From Proteus mirabilis ATCC 29906 (GTDB taxonomy: Bacteria > Pseudomonadota > Gammaproteobacteria > Enterobacterales > Enterobacteriaceae): a stretch of DNA of 64,000 bases. Below, one piece after another: positions 1 through 10,281 of the stretch; position 1 is the stretch's first letter, and each line of letters starts with the position of its first letter. Location of the stretch: assembly GCF_000160755.1 (NCBI RefSeq), contig NZ_GG668576.1:260757-324756 (forward strand). Direction: 5' to 3'. The notes under the pieces are model-generated. The model was not told the DNA's origin. It did not search any database and saw only the letters and a list, made by a program, of their open reading frames with translations. A program made the position numbers and the translations under genes.

Positions 1-1
1 A

Positions 2-631
2 AATATAAAAAAGGCACTAATAAAAGATATAAATAGAAATACTTATATTATCAATGGTGAAGAAATAAAAAGTAAAGATCAAGACGAGGCAATGAAAGAA
101 TTTGAAACTTTAACTAAAGATATCTCAGAGGAAAATAAAAAGGCAATTTATTATTTACTAAATCAAGAAGGGATAACCTTAATTAAATCATATAATGATT
201 CTTTTGATTACTACACATTAACAACATCTTTTTCTATGAGTAATGTTGTTAAGCAAGAACAAATTTATAGTATAAAGACTCTTTCTGATGATTTAATTGA
301 ATTAAAAATAAAATTTTTTAAAAAAAGTAGCGATAAAATAAATCTAGCTATTCCCTTAGCTCAACCATTTGAAAGTAAGTTATATAATTTTATCTATGAT
401 ATGGTTGCTATTAATAATAATATCGAAATAACTTATGATAAAATTTTAAATGAAAAGATGAAAGAGATAATAAAACAACTAAATAATAAAAAACCAAGGC
501 TAGGAGAGCTATTCTCCCATCTATTGAGTCGAAATAAAATCATTAAAGAAGACAGCGTTGATATTACGTTAAAACTAAATAAAGGACAACTAGTCTCATT
601 AGGTGGAGAATGCTCATATAATTTTTATTAA
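2..631 (+). CDS. Unknown AT-rich protein, 5' end outside the window
   Basis: I do not recognise this protein. The first ATG in the window is at 92, but the same frame is open back to position 2 without a stop, so the gene very probably begins upstream and what is seen is the C-terminal 209 or so residues. The visible product is rich in Lys, Asn and Ile, has no membrane segment or signal peptide, and contains a probable helical stretch (NEKMKEIIKQL) in its middle. Base composition is visibly more AT-rich than the amn gene that follows, which suggests an acquired gene. The other strongly AT-rich gene in the window is the effector-like gene at 54028. A shared origin is possible, but I see no clear sequence similarity between the two. 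Confidence 0.6.
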   Translation, partial: NIKKALIKDINRNTYIINGEEIKSKDQDEAMKEFETLTKDISEENKKAIYYLLNQEGITLIKSYNDSFDYYTLTTSFSMSNVVKQEQIYSIKTLSDDLIELKIKFFKKSSDKINLAIPLAQPFESKLYNFIYDMVAINNNIEITYDKILNEKMKEIIKQLNNKKPRLGELFSHLLSRNKIIKEDSVDITLKLNKGQLVSLGGECSYNFY

Positions 632-702
632 TTTTATTCTTTGGTCAAAATAGAGCTTCTTGCTATGATGTGAAAAACGTGAGAATAAGTAGAGGCTCCT
701 TT

Positions 703-2154
703 ATGTCAAAACCTCATAACCCAGAAATTCAAAAAATTATTAATGAGTTAAAACAACAATATCAAAATGCTGTTGATGCCTTACGTAATGCTATTATTAT
801 GTATGCTCAAGATGGAAAATTACCTGATATAAAACAAAGGGCTGAAGGTCTATTTGCTTATCCGCAATTAACCGTACATTGGTATGGTGATGTTAAAAAA
901 GAAGATAAAACAAGAGCTTATGGGCGTTTATCAAAATCAGGTACCTATTCTACTACTATCACCAATCCAACTTTATTTGAAAATTATTTAACTGAGCAAC
1001 TGCAACTTATTGCGGATGCTTATCATGTCTCTTTTGAAGTGACGGCCTCAAAACAAGAGATACCATATCCTTTTGTCATTGATGGCACTGGCATTGGTTT
1101 TGATCGGTCAATGAGCGCCTCTTTAGCAAAATATTTTCCGACTACCGATCTCTCTAAAATTGGTGATGATATTACCGATGGTTTAATTGATGACAGCGAG
1201 CTTTTACCTCTTTCACATTTTGATGCACTACGGACGGATTTTTCTTTGGCTCGTTTAAAGCATTATACCGGAACTTTACCTGAAGATGTGCAACCTTATA
1301 TTTTATTCACCAATTATAACCGCTATGTGGATGAGTTCGTTCGTTGGGCCTGTGCACAAGTTGCTGATAAAAATAGTCCATATTGTGTACTTTCTTGTGC
1401 AGGTTTTCAGCAAATAACCGCCGATACGGTTGATCCGGAAAAATTAATTTCTGATCTGACATGGAAAAAATATCAAATGCCCGCCTATCATTTAATTGCA
1501 AAAGAAGGGCCGGGAATAACATTAGTGAATATTGGTGTTGGGCCGTCAAACGCCAAAACAATTTGTGATCATCTGGCAGTTTTACGTCCTCATGTTTGGT
1601 TAATGATTGGTCATTGTGGAGGCTTAAGAGAAAGCCAATTATTAGGTGATTACGTTTTAGCTCATGCTTATTTACGAGATGATCATATTTTAGATGCTGT
1701 ATTACCGCCAGATATTCCTATTCCTAATATTGCTGAAGTTCAGCGTGCACTTTATGATGCCACTAAAGCTATTAGCGGTAAGCCTGGACATGAAATCAAA
1801 CAACGATTAAGAACAGGAACGGTTGTGACAACAGATGATCGCAATTGGGAATTACGTTTTTCAGCAACATCAAGGCGATTTAGTTTAAGTCGAGCCGTTG
1901 CCGTGGATATGGAAAGTGCCACTATTGCCGCTCAAGGTTATCGTTTTCGCGTTCCTTATGGCACTTTGTTATGTGTATCTGATAAACCGTTACATGGTGA
2001 AATAAAATTACCAGGACAAGCTAATCACTTTTATGAAGGTGCGGTATCAGAGCATTTGCAAATAGGTATTCATGCAATTGAGTTATTAAAAGACGAAGAA
2101 GATAAATTACATTCTCGTAAATTAAGAACCTTTAATGAGCCGCCATTTAGATAA
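703..2154 (+). CDS. amn: AMP nucleosidase
   Basis: Hydrolyses AMP to adenine and ribose 5-phosphate in the cytoplasm, part of purine salvage and adenylate pool control. The product aligns almost end to end with E. coli Amn as I remember it (483 against 484 residues), with long near-identical stretches such as NIGVGPSNAKTICDHLAVLRP and the C-terminal KLRTFNEPPFR. An N-terminal regulatory region is followed by a C-terminal nucleoside-phosphorylase-like catalytic domain. The frame is open to a GTG at 670, but I choose the ATG at 703: an AGAGG ribosome site lies just upstream and the protein then starts MSKPHNPEIQ, matching the family length. A terminator follows at 2186. Confidence 0.95.
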   Translation: MSKPHNPEIQKIINELKQQYQNAVDALRNAIIMYAQDGKLPDIKQRAEGLFAYPQLTVHWYGDVKKEDKTRAYGRLSKSGTYSTTITNPTLFENYLTEQLQLIADAYHVSFEVTASKQEIPYPFVIDGTGIGFDRSMSASLAKYFPTTDLSKIGDDITDGLIDDSELLPLSHFDALRTDFSLARLKHYTGTLPEDVQPYILFTNYNRYVDEFVRWACAQVADKNSPYCVLSCAGFQQITADTVDPEKLISDLTWKKYQMPAYHLIAKEGPGITLVNIGVGPSNAKTICDHLAVLRPHVWLMIGHCGGLRESQLLGDYVLAHAYLRDDHILDAVLPPDIPIPNIAEVQRALYDATKAISGKPGHEIKQRLRTGTVVTTDDRNWELRFSATSRRFSLSRAVAVDMESATIAAQGYRFRVPYGTLLCVSDKPLHGEIKLPGQANHFYEGAVSEHLQIGIHAIELLKDEEDKLHSRKLRTFNEPPFR

Positions 2155-2185
2155 GCCATAGCTAAAATTAATAAGATGAAAATTT

Positions 2186-2225
2186 ATATACCCAATATCA
2201 TTGATTGAATTGGGTATATTTTTAC
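2186..2225 (+). terminator. Terminator after amn, probably bidirectional
   Basis: Arms ATATACCCAAT (2186-2196) and ATTGGGTATAT (2209-2219) form a perfect 11-bp stem with a 12-nt loop, followed by a run of T. It lies between the convergent amn and recombinase genes and can serve both. Confidence 0.8.
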
Positions 2226-2236
2226 AATATAAAAGG

Positions 2237-3229
2237 CTAAAAACGTAAATGTCGAGCCGCTTTTCTAAGACGATCATCACCACGTCTATCATAGCGCTGT
2301 GTAGTCATAATACTGGCATGACCCATGGCATCTTTTACGGTTACAATATCTTCGCCATTATCTAACATTGCAGAGGCAAAAGTGCGTCGCAGATCGTGAG
2401 GAGCAAATTTATCAATGCCACTTTCTTGTTGGCGTGTCTCTAAAATATAATAAATGGCTTGGTCTGTTATTCGTTCATCCGTTACATCATCAAAGCGGCG
2501 AATACGTGTGAAAAGGGCGCCATCTTGTGATCCCCTTATTTCATCGATCCATAATTGAACACGCTCCCAAGTATCTTCTGGCATATAGGATATTCTTTCT
2601 TTATTACCTTTTCCTCTAACAATAAAAGCTTGATCACGAAATTGAATATGCTCGTAATTAAGCGCAACAATTTCTGAACGGCGTAATCCACAGCCAAGTA
2701 GTACACTTAATATGGCCGCATCTCTTAAACCTTTTGAGGAGTGGTCTTTTTCACAACAGCGAAAAAGTGCGCGAATTTCATGTCCAGTAAGCGCTCGACC
2801 TTTAGGTAATCGACTGCCTCTTACCGATTTAACTTGGCGAATATGTTGATAGCTTTCTGTATCCATCAATTTCATCGCCCATGCTTCTAAAGCGACACCT
2901 TTTAGTGCAGCTAAATAAGTGTTAATCGTGGCGGGTGCTTTATCCGCATTAGATAACATGTCGATAATTGCTTGAATATGGTGGCGGCGAAGTGCTCCCC
3001 ATTGGCAATGCTTTATTGAAGAGAAGCCAATCATTTTTGCCACGATTGTTAAAAACGATCCCATCGTTTGGCGACTACGTTTAGAGCCTAAACTGCGTAA
3101 ATAAGCCAGTGCAGGGTTAGTTTGTGTCGGAGAGGTGAAAGTTGCATTGAGATCTAATAATGGTTGTTTTTCCGCCAATACAAGTGATGTTTCTGGTGTT
3201 ATTTCTTGATCGTCGTGGTGAAAATCCAC
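2237..3229 (-). CDS. Tyrosine recombinase (phage-integrase family), orphan
   Basis: A 330-residue site-specific recombinase. The N-terminal part (about 35-135) is a SAM-like DNA-binding domain and the catalytic domain (about 145-330) carries the whole active site: Arg183 in GLRRSE, Lys210 in GKGNKER, His278 and Arg281 in HDLRRT, His304 in GHAS and nucleophile Tyr313. It belongs to the XerC/XerD-like group by size but has an unusual acidic N-terminal extension. No tRNA gene, excisionase, direct-repeat att sites or other mobile-element genes are seen nearby, so its DNA substrate is unknown. It may be the remnant of an integrated element or a resident inversion or integration enzyme. All catalytic residues are present, so it is probably active. 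Confidence 0.88.
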   Translation of the reverse strand: MDFHHDDQEITPETSLVLAEKQPLLDLNATFTSPTQTNPALAYLRSLGSKRSRQTMGSFLTIVAKMIGFSSIKHCQWGALRRHHIQAIIDMLSNADKAPATINTYLAALKGVALEAWAMKLMDTESYQHIRQVKSVRGSRLPKGRALTGHEIRALFRCCEKDHSSKGLRDAAILSVLLGCGLRRSEIVALNYEHIQFRDQAFIVRGKGNKERISYMPEDTWERVQLWIDEIRGSQDGALFTRIRRFDDVTDERITDQAIYYILETRQQESGIDKFAPHDLRRTFASAMLDNGEDIVTVKDAMGHASIMTTQRYDRRGDDRLRKAARHLRF

Positions 3230-3536
3230 AGCAATTTCCTTATTAAATTAATATAACTATGCTGAATATTCTAACAGATCTAAAAAAGAAAAAAGCTACT
3301 TTTTCAAAGGATCATTTTAATAAGTAGAGGCGATCATGTTTGTTTTTAGTGCATAATGTTTGTTTTATAAACGGTTTTAGAGTGCAAAGTGAACAGTGGG
3401 TTTTACCCATGAAAGGAATAAAGAGATCAAAATAGGGGGATGATCGTGGAAATGGCTTAATATTATGCCCTTGGTTTATCTGTATTTTTTATAACAGTCG
3501 CTAAAAACCAAAGGCATAGTTTTAAAATAATGAAGG
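3230..3536. other. Intergenic stretch without a gene
   Basis: About 300 bases between the recombinase start and the asparaginase stop. It holds the inverted repeat at 3464-3518 and a short hairpin (TGGGT, three T, ACCCA) near 3397-3409. No ORF with a ribosome site was seen. Confidence 0.6.
3464..3518 (-). terminator. Long-armed inverted repeat downstream of the asparaginase gene
   Basis: Arms TATGCCCTTGGTTT (3464-3477) and AAACCAAAGGCATA (3505-3518) pair over 14 positions with one mismatch, around a 27-nt loop. It lies just past the stop of the minus-strand asparaginase gene and may end its transcript, although the T-run is weak. Confidence 0.45.
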
Positions 3537-4574
3537 TTAATCTTTATAAATGGCGACTAGTGGTTTGCCATCATTACCAATGGTGCCTCGATACATTCCT
3601 TCAGAGTTAAAGCTCATCGTATAGTTTCCAGATTTGTCTAATACGATAACACCACCACTTCCATTTATCGCTTTTACTTCATCAAGTGCATTTTGTGCCG
3701 CTTGCTCTAGAGGTAGTTTTTGATATTTAACTTGGGCTGCAATATTAAATGCGGTCAGCGTTCTAATAAACATTTCACCTGATCCTGTTGCCGATACCGC
3801 AACCGTTTCATTATCCGCATAATTACCTGCACCGATAATAGGAGAATCGCCCACACGACCATAACGTTTATTGGTCATCCCACCTGTTGATGTTCCCGCC
3901 GCTAAATTACCATGTTGGTCTAATGCAACAGCGCCAACAGTGCCATATTTATAATCATACATCATCGGATCAGCAAAAAGAGCCGCAGTTTTACCATCAT
4001 GATCTAATACAACTTGTTCTTTTTCTAATGCTTTTTGTAGTTGTTGCCAACGATATTCAGTACGAAAATAACTCGGATCAACGATGGTTAACCCTTGCTC
4101 TTTGGCAAAAAGATCAGCCCCTTGAGAAACCATCATAACATGTGGACTTTTTTCCATTACCGCAATCGCGGCATTAATCGGATTTTTTACTGTGGTAACA
4201 CCAGCAACAGCACCCGCTTTGCGCGTTTTACCATCCATAATAGAAGCATCAAGTTCGTTTCTACCATCGTGAGTAAAAACAGCACCTTTACCTGCATTAA
4301 AAAGAGGAGAGTCTTCCATAACATTAATCGATTTTTGTACGGCTTCAATACTGGTGCCTCCACTATTTAAAACAGCATATCCAGCATTTAATGCTTCGGT
4401 CAGTTTGGCTTTATATTCTTTTTCTTGCTCTGGGGTGATGGTATCTTTCGTTATTGTACCTGCACCACCATGAATAACGAGGCGGATAGGGGCTTGTGTA
4501 TTATTAGCTAACGCAGAAGAGGCAAAAAGAGTACAAAGGGTAAGTGTAGCGAGCTTATAGTTAATGTTTTTCAT
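3537..4574 (-). CDS. iaaA: Isoaspartyl peptidase / plant-type L-asparaginase, exported
   Basis: An Ntn-hydrolase that cleaves itself into alpha and beta chains and removes isoaspartyl residues or hydrolyses asparagine. The autocleavage site is visible as GTVGAVALD, with nucleophile Thr212, followed by the family signatures TSTGGMTNK and GRVGDSP. The first 23 residues (MKNINYKLATLT... to ALA) form a clear Sec signal peptide, so the enzyme should act in the periplasm, unlike E. coli IaaA, which as I remember it lacks a typical one. Length (345) fits the family plus signal. The gene stands alone, divergent from yhiI across a 700-base AT-rich region. It may scavenge peptides or asparagine. Confidence 0.9.
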   Translation of the reverse strand: MKNINYKLATLTLCTLFASSALANNTQAPIRLVIHGGAGTITKDTITPEQEKEYKAKLTEALNAGYAVLNSGGTSIEAVQKSINVMEDSPLFNAGKGAVFTHDGRNELDASIMDGKTRKAGAVAGVTTVKNPINAAIAVMEKSPHVMMVSQGADLFAKEQGLTIVDPSYFRTEYRWQQLQKALEKEQVVLDHDGKTAALFADPMMYDYKYGTVGAVALDQHGNLAAGTSTGGMTNKRYGRVGDSPIIGAGNYADNETVAVSATGSGEMFIRTLTAFNIAAQVKYQKLPLEQAAQNALDEVKAINGSGGVIVLDKSGNYTMSFNSEGMYRGTIGNDGKPLVAIYKD

Positions 4575-5287
4575 ATAAACCTTCTCTTAATCGGATTGAG
4601 TTGTGTATTTGCAGGGAAGTTATTACTTTAATTGTATATTGTTATTTGATATATAATTATTAACTGCAATAATCACTATATAAAAACTTTACCTAATAAG
4701 TGGTCTGATGACAGGCAAAAATAACAAATAATTTCAATTTAAATTAATGCTATAATAATCAAACTGTTATATTTAAGGAGTTTTATGCAATTAATTTAAA
4801 ATTAAATCTTGCAAATAAAATATTAAAATAAAAGTATGTTGGTTATTATTTATTTTTAATGTTGTTAAATTTATAGCAAAATCAAAAAATAGCTAACTCC
4901 ATCAACATTAAATATGTGACTTCGATCAATTATCGTAACCAAGTGTTATTATTATATTTTGATTTTAATGAAGCTAATGGATGCTAAATTTTATACATTT
5001 TGTGTGTTATCTCGAATAATCAAATTTTGATAGTGTATTATGTGATAAAAGTACTACATTAAATTCACACAACACACTATCATATTCTTATTATATTTTA
5101 TAATTCATATGGTTAACTTTTGTTTTTCTCTTTTTTTATTTTATTTTAATTCGCTTTATATATATAAATGGACTATTTTTAAAGAAGATGAAATAAAATT
5201 AAAAATTGTTATTTAACTATTTTCTTACACACAGTAAATCACAAAAAATTGGGTTATTTATGGCAAAAGGAAGGTTAAATAATTTAT
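4575..5287. other. Long AT-rich divergent promoter region
   Basis: About 710 bases between the asparaginase gene (minus) and yhiI (plus). No credible ORF was found; the short frame at 5206-5394 overlaps yhiI out of frame and is rejected. The main structure is the imperfect hairpin at 5028-5082. Several TATA-rich hexamers near 5150-5165 could serve the yhiI promoter, but none is decisive. Confidence 0.5.
5028..5082. promoter_or_regulatory. Imperfect inverted repeat upstream of yhiI
   Basis: TGATAGTGT (5028-5036) and ACACTATCA (5074-5082) pair perfectly. Inside them TGTGA and TCACA pair again, giving an extended, interrupted hairpin of 55 bases. It could be an operator, possibly CRP-like because of the TGTGA/TCACA arms, although their spacing is too wide for a standard CRP site. 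It could also be an RNA hairpin. Confidence 0.4.
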
Positions 5288-6361
5288 ATGAAAAATCAAA
5301 AAACGAATCGTTTTTTTGTTTACGGCATTATTATTGTTGCAATTATTGCAGCAGGTATTTTTTGGTGGAAAACACAAGCACCAGCACTCCCTGATGGGTT
5401 TGCTCAAAGTAATGGGAGAATTGAAGCTACTGAAATTGATATTTCAACCAAAACACCAGGAAGAATTGACACTATTTTGGTCAAAGAGGGGGATTTTGTT
5501 AAAGCGGGTGAAGTGTTGGCAACAATGGATACTCGTACCTTAAAAGAGCAACTTCATGAAGTTCAAGCCCAACTAGAGCAAGCCAAAAGTAGCGTTATGA
5601 CGGCAGAGTCGGCACTTTCTCAACGTCAAAGTGAGCAAGTTGCAGCGCAGGCGGTTGTTCGTCAGCGTATTGCAGAGCTTGACGCATCAGTAAAACGCCT
5701 TAATCGCTCTCGGGCATTAGTTAAAACAAAAGCAATTTCCATTCAACAACTGGATGATGATATAGCAAGAACCGAAGGGGCTCGTGCTGCTGTTGAAGCT
5801 GCAAAAGCACAAGTGACTGCAACCATTGCGGCAATTGATTCGGCAAAGTCTGGAATTATTCAAGCAAAAACCAAAGTTGATGCAGCAACAGCTACCGAAC
5901 GACGTATTATGGCTGAGTTGGATGATAGTATCTTAAAAGCTCCTCGTAATGGCCGTGTACAATATCGTGTTGCGGAACCCGGTGAAGTGCTAGGCGCTGG
6001 CGGTCGAGTGTTAAATATGGTCGACCTTAGTGATGTGTATATGACATTCTTTTTGCCAACTGAAGCCGCTGGTAAAGCAGCCTTAGGCAGTGATGTCCAT
6101 ATTATTTTGGACGCAGCCCCACATATTGTGATCCCTGCGAAAACGACTTATGTTGCCAGTGTTGCACAGTTTACCCCTAAAACGGTTGAAACTGACAATG
6201 AACGTTTGAAACTGATGTTTCGTGTAAGAGCGAGGATCTCCCCTGAATTACTAGAGAAACACCTTGAATATGTCAAAACAGGTTTACCGGGACGTGCCTA
6301 TATTCGCTTAGATAATAGCCAACCTTGGCCGACTGATTTAGAGGTGAAATTACCACAATGA
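5288..6361 (+). CDS. yhiI: Periplasmic adaptor (HlyD/membrane-fusion family) of the RbbA-YhhJ exporter
   Basis: The membrane-fusion subunit that should link the inner-membrane ABC exporter to an outer-membrane channel. Residues 10-27 form one N-terminal membrane anchor. A biotinyl-lipoyl-like half-motif ([19 protein letters not shown]) follows, then a long Ala/Gln/Glu-rich coiled-coil hairpin (about 85-210), the second lipoyl half ([19 protein letters not shown]) and a beta-barrel domain. It matches E. coli YhiI closely in sequence and length (357 against about 355). Its stop overlaps the rbbA start (ATGA), so the genes are translationally coupled in a yhiI-rbbA-yhhJ operon. The exported substrate is unknown. 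Confidence 0.9.
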   Translation: MKNQKTNRFFVYGIIIVAIIAAGIFWWKTQAPALPDGFAQSNGRIEATEIDISTKTPGRIDTILVKEGDFVKAGEVLATMDTRTLKEQLHEVQAQLEQAKSSVMTAESALSQRQSEQVAAQAVVRQRIAELDASVKRLNRSRALVKTKAISIQQLDDDIARTEGARAAVEAAKAQVTATIAAIDSAKSGIIQAKTKVDAATATERRIMAELDDSILKAPRNGRVQYRVAEPGEVLGAGGRVLNMVDLSDVYMTFFLPTEAAGKAALGSDVHIILDAAPHIVIPAKTTYVASVAQFTPKTVETDNERLKLMFRVRARISPELLEKHLEYVKTGLPGRAYIRLDNSQPWPTDLEVKLPQ

Positions 6362-9126
6362 GTCAACTAATGAGAACGCAAAGTCATTCTCATATCATTG
6401 AATTGACTCATGTATCCCAACATTATGGTGATACCAAAGCACTTGATGATGTGACATTGACTATTCCTGCCGGAAAAATGGTCGGCTTAATAGGCCCGGA
6501 TGGTGTCGGAAAATCGAGTTTAATTTCTCTTATTTCAGGAGCCAGAGAAATTCAGCAAGGGCAAGTGATAGTACTTAATGGTGATATGAATGATGTTAAT
6601 CACCGGCGAGCTGTTTGCCCCAAAATTGCCTATATGCCACAAGGGTTAGGTAAAAATCTTTATCACACACTTTCTGTTTTTGAAAACGTCGATTTCTTTG
6701 GTCGCTTATTTGGTCAATCCAAACAAGAGCGAGAAGAGCGCATCAATGATTTACTTGAAAGTACGGGGTTAGCGCCTTTTAAGGATAGACCTGCGGGTAA
6801 ACTATCTGGTGGTATGAAGCAAAAACTGGGGCTTTGCTGTGCATTAATTCATGATCCACAATTGCTGATCCTCGATGAACCCACCACAGGGGTTGACCCA
6901 TTATCACGGGCGCAATTTTGGGAGTTAATTAATCGTATCCGTAAACGTCAAACCAATATGAGCGTATTGGTTGCGACGGCTTATATGGAAGAGGCTGAGC
7001 GTTTTGATTGGCTGGTTGCAATGGATGCAGGTAAGGTTTTAGCCACAGGTCATGCGGAAGAATTAAAGGCGCAAACGGCGACAGATGAATTAGAAGCTGC
7101 TTTTATTGAGCTTTTACCGGAAGAAAAACGCAAAAACCATCAAAAAGTGATTATTCCTCCACGGGATAAAAGTGATGACGATATTATCGCCATTGAGGCC
7201 AAAGAATTAACAATGCGCTTTGGTCAGTTTGTTGCTGTTGATCATGTCAGTTTTCGTATTCCTAAAGGCGAAATTTTTGGTTTTCTAGGCTCGAATGGTT
7301 GTGGTAAATCCACCACCATGAAAATGCTTACAGGTTTACTTGAGGCAAGTGAAGGGCGCGCTTGGTTATTTGGGCAAGAGGTTGATCCAAAAGATATCGA
7401 AACCCGTAAACGCGTTGGTTATATGTCGCAAGCATTCTCACTGTATAGCGAATTAACGGTTCGACAAAATTTAGAGCTACATGCCAAACTCTTTCATATC
7501 CCAGAACAGGATATTCCTCAACGTATCAAAGAAATGAGTGAGCGTTTTAATTTGACCGATGTGGAAGATATGATGCCTGACGGTTTACCTTTAGGTATTC
7601 GACAACGCTTATCGTTAGCGGTGGCAGTGATCCACAAACCAGAAATGCTGATCCTTGATGAACCCACCTCTGGGGTTGACCCTATCGCTCGAGATATGTT
7701 CTGGAAGCTGATGGTTGATCTCTCAAGACGTGACGGTGTCACTATTTTTATCTCTACCCACTTTATGAATGAAGCGGCGCGCTGTGACAGAATGTCTCTG
7801 ATGCATGCCGGAAAAGTGCTAGTGACAGATACTCCGGCTAATTTAGTGAAAAATAGTCAATTTGATACACTAGAAGAAGTATTTATTGATTATTTGAAAA
7901 AAGCATCCGGTGAAACAGAAACGCCCGATATTGAAGATAAACAGCTACAATTGCCTGCCTCTAGTGAAGAAAGTGCGGAAAAAGCGTTAAAACAACGATT
8001 TAGTTTACGCCGTTTATTTAGTTATAGCATTCGTGAGGGGATGGAATTACGCCGTGACCCAGTGCGCCTTACCTTAGCATTACTAGGCACGGTAATATTG
8101 ATGTTTATTATGGGTTACGGCATCAGTATGGATGTTGAAAACCTACGCTTTGCCATTATGGATAGAGATCAAACAGGGCTAAGTCAGGCTTATAGTCAAA
8201 ACCTATCAGGCTCTCGCTATTTTATTGAAAAAGCGCCGATTACCGATTATAACCAACTTGAGCGTCGTCTCCGCAGTGGTGATATTACTGTTGCGATTGA
8301 AATTCCGCCTAATTTTGCTCGAGATGTTGCTAAAGGACATGAAGTAAAAATAGGGGTTTGGATTGATGGCGCGATGCCAAATCGTGCAGAAACTGTCCGT
8401 GGGTATATTCAGGCAATGCATCTAACTTGGATGTTAGATATGGCCATGCGTCAACCTACCAATATGGTTGATCAATTTTCCCCCATTGATATCGAAACCC
8501 GTTATCGTTATAACCCTGATGTAAAAAGTTTACCCGCTATAGTACCTGCGGTTATTCCGTTGTTGTTGATGATGATCCCCGCGATGTTAAGCGCCTTGAG
8601 TGTGGTACGTGAAAAAGAGCTAGGCTCTATTATTAATTTATACGTTACTCCGGTCACTAAAGCCGAGTTTTTATTAGGCAAACAGATCCCCTATATTTTA
8701 TTGGGAATGTTTAACTTTTTTATGCTCTGTGCGCTTTCGGTATTTGTTTTTGGTGTCAGTTTTAAAGGAAGCATGTTGACACTCTCATTAGGGGCGTTGC
8801 TTTATATCACTATTGCTACGGGAATGGGATTACTGATTTCTTGTTTTATGAAAAGTCAGATTGCGGCTATTTTTGGTACTTCAATTATTACCTTAATTCC
8901 TGCTACACAATTTTCCGGCATGATTGACCCAGTATCATCCTTAGAAGGTATTGGTAAATGGATAGGGCATATTTATCCGACTTCTCACTTTCTTACTATC
9001 ACTCGAGGAACGTTTTCAAAAGGACTTAACTTATTTGATTTGCCTTGGTCTTTTATTCCGTTACTTATCACGATCCCCATTGTGATTGGGCTGAGTGTCT
9101 TTTTCTTGAAAAAGCAGGAGGCTTAA
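6358..9126 (+). CDS. rbbA: ABC exporter with two ATPase domains and one membrane domain, RbbA-like
   Basis: A 922-residue fusion. Two ABC ATPase domains are visible: Walker [10 protein letters not shown] (about 47-55) with signature LSGGMKQ, and a second GSNGCGKST (about 315) with a degenerate signature LPLGIRQR. An ABC-2 type membrane domain (about 570-920) has one early and about five C-terminal transmembrane helices. E. coli RbbA (YhiH, 911 residues) has the same order. It was described as a ribosome-associated ATPase, but operon context with an HlyD adaptor and a second ABC-2 permease argues for an export role. The stop TAA is followed immediately by the yhhJ ATG. Confidence 0.9.
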   Translation: MSQLMRTQSHSHIIELTHVSQHYGDTKALDDVTLTIPAGKMVGLIGPDGVGKSSLISLISGAREIQQGQVIVLNGDMNDVNHRRAVCPKIAYMPQGLGKNLYHTLSVFENVDFFGRLFGQSKQEREERINDLLESTGLAPFKDRPAGKLSGGMKQKLGLCCALIHDPQLLILDEPTTGVDPLSRAQFWELINRIRKRQTNMSVLVATAYMEEAERFDWLVAMDAGKVLATGHAEELKAQTATDELEAAFIELLPEEKRKNHQKVIIPPRDKSDDDIIAIEAKELTMRFGQFVAVDHVSFRIPKGEIFGFLGSNGCGKSTTMKMLTGLLEASEGRAWLFGQEVDPKDIETRKRVGYMSQAFSLYSELTVRQNLELHAKLFHIPEQDIPQRIKEMSERFNLTDVEDMMPDGLPLGIRQRLSLAVAVIHKPEMLILDEPTSGVDPIARDMFWKLMVDLSRRDGVTIFISTHFMNEAARCDRMSLMHAGKVLVTDTPANLVKNSQFDTLEEVFIDYLKKASGETETPDIEDKQLQLPASSEESAEKALKQRFSLRRLFSYSIREGMELRRDPVRLTLALLGTVILMFIMGYGISMDVENLRFAIMDRDQTGLSQAYSQNLSGSRYFIEKAPITDYNQLERRLRSGDITVAIEIPPNFARDVAKGHEVKIGVWIDGAMPNRAETVRGYIQAMHLTWMLDMAMRQPTNMVDQFSPIDIETRYRYNPDVKSLPAIVPAVIPLLLMMIPAMLSALSVVREKELGSIINLYVTPVTKAEFLLGKQIPYILLGMFNFFMLCALSVFVFGVSFKGSMLTLSLGALLYITIATGMGLLISCFMKSQIAAIFGTSIITLIPATQFSGMIDPVSSLEGIGKWIGHIYPTSHFLTITRGTFSKGLNLFDLPWSFIPLLITIPIVIGLSVFFLKKQEA

Positions 9127-10254
9127 ATGTGGCATACCGTACAAAATATTTTTAATTTAGGAATAAAAGAGTTACGAAGTTTATCCCGTGATAAGGCGAT
9201 GCTGGCATTAATTGTGTTTGCCTTTACCGTATCAATATACTCATCGGCTACTGTAACACCGGGCTCATTACACCATGCGCCGATAGCGGTGGCTGATCAG
9301 GATAAATCTCAACTTTCGGCTCGTATTGTCAATAGCTTTTATATGCCTTACTTTTTACCCCCTGCAGATATTACACCCGAGCAGATTGATGGTTTATTAG
9401 ATAGAGGAACTTATACTTTTGCGTTAGATATTCCGCCTAATTTTCAACGCGATCTACTCGCAGGACGTAAGCCAGAAATTCAAGTCAATATTGATGCAAC
9501 ACGGATGAGTCAAGCTTTCTTAGGAAATAGCTATATTCAAAATATCGTTATGGGAGAAGCGAAAACTTTTCTTGCTAAAGAGCGCACTAACGATCCACTG
9601 CCTGTGGATTTAGAAGTTAGAATGAGCTTTAACCCAAACTTAACACAATCTTGGTTTGGCTCTGTTATGGCGATAATCAATAACATTACCATGCTATCTA
9701 TTGTATTAACCGGAGCGGCATTAATACGAGAGCGAGAGCATGGCACTATTGAACACTTATTAGTTATGCCTGTCACACCATTTGAGATCATGCTTTCTAA
9801 AATATGGTCAATGGGATTGGTTGTATTGTTAGCGTCAGCCATGTCTTTAGTACTAGTGGTTAAATCACTGCTACATGTGCCGATCGAAGGCTCTGTTTTG
9901 TTATTTATGTGTGGGGTGGCGTTAAGTTTATTTGCAACGACATCCATTGGTATTTTCTTAGGCACTATGGCGCGCTCAATGCCACAATTTGGTTTATTGA
10001 TGATTATGGTATTGTTGCCATTAAATATGTTGTCTGGAGGGATGACCTCAAGAGAGAGTATGCCTCAGTTTGTACAAGATGTGATGCAAACTATGCCAAC
10101 CACACATTTTGTCAGCCTTGCACAAGCGATATTGTATAGAGGCGCAGATTTCTCGATTGTTTGGCCTCAATTTATCGTTTTAATTATTATTGGCTCAGTC
10201 TTTTTTGCATTGGCACTGTTACGTTTTAGAAAAACGATATCTGCAATGGCTTAG
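9127..10254 (+). CDS. yhhJ: ABC-2 type permease partner of RbbA
   Basis: The second membrane subunit (375 residues, the same length as E. coli YhhJ). It has one N-terminal helix (about 24-42), a large periplasmic loop (about 45-170) and five C-terminal helices, which is the ABC-2 layout. The motif REREHGTIEHLLVMPV after the second helix is typical of the ABC-2/YadH-like permease family. The ATG abuts the rbbA stop with no gap, so translation must be coupled. It should form a heterodimeric pore with the membrane domain of RbbA. It converges on kdpE with only 27 bases between them and no obvious terminator. Confidence 0.9.
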   Translation: MWHTVQNIFNLGIKELRSLSRDKAMLALIVFAFTVSIYSSATVTPGSLHHAPIAVADQDKSQLSARIVNSFYMPYFLPPADITPEQIDGLLDRGTYTFALDIPPNFQRDLLAGRKPEIQVNIDATRMSQAFLGNSYIQNIVMGEAKTFLAKERTNDPLPVDLEVRMSFNPNLTQSWFGSVMAIINNITMLSIVLTGAALIREREHGTIEHLLVMPVTPFEIMLSKIWSMGLVVLLASAMSLVLVVKSLLHVPIEGSVLLFMCGVALSLFATTSIGIFLGTMARSMPQFGLLMIMVLLPLNMLSGGMTSRESMPQFVQDVMQTMPTTHFVSLAQAILYRGADFSIVWPQFIVLIIIGSVFFALALLRFRKTISAMA

Positions 10255-10281
10255 TCGTTATGATAAACCGAAAAAAGAGAC

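Noticed and set aside
5206-5394. Plus-strand ORF of 62 codons before and across the yhiI start
   Set aside because: Out of frame with yhiI, overlaps its start and signal anchor, and encodes no recognisable peptide. It does contain the ribosome-site-like AAGGAAGG that probably serves yhiI.
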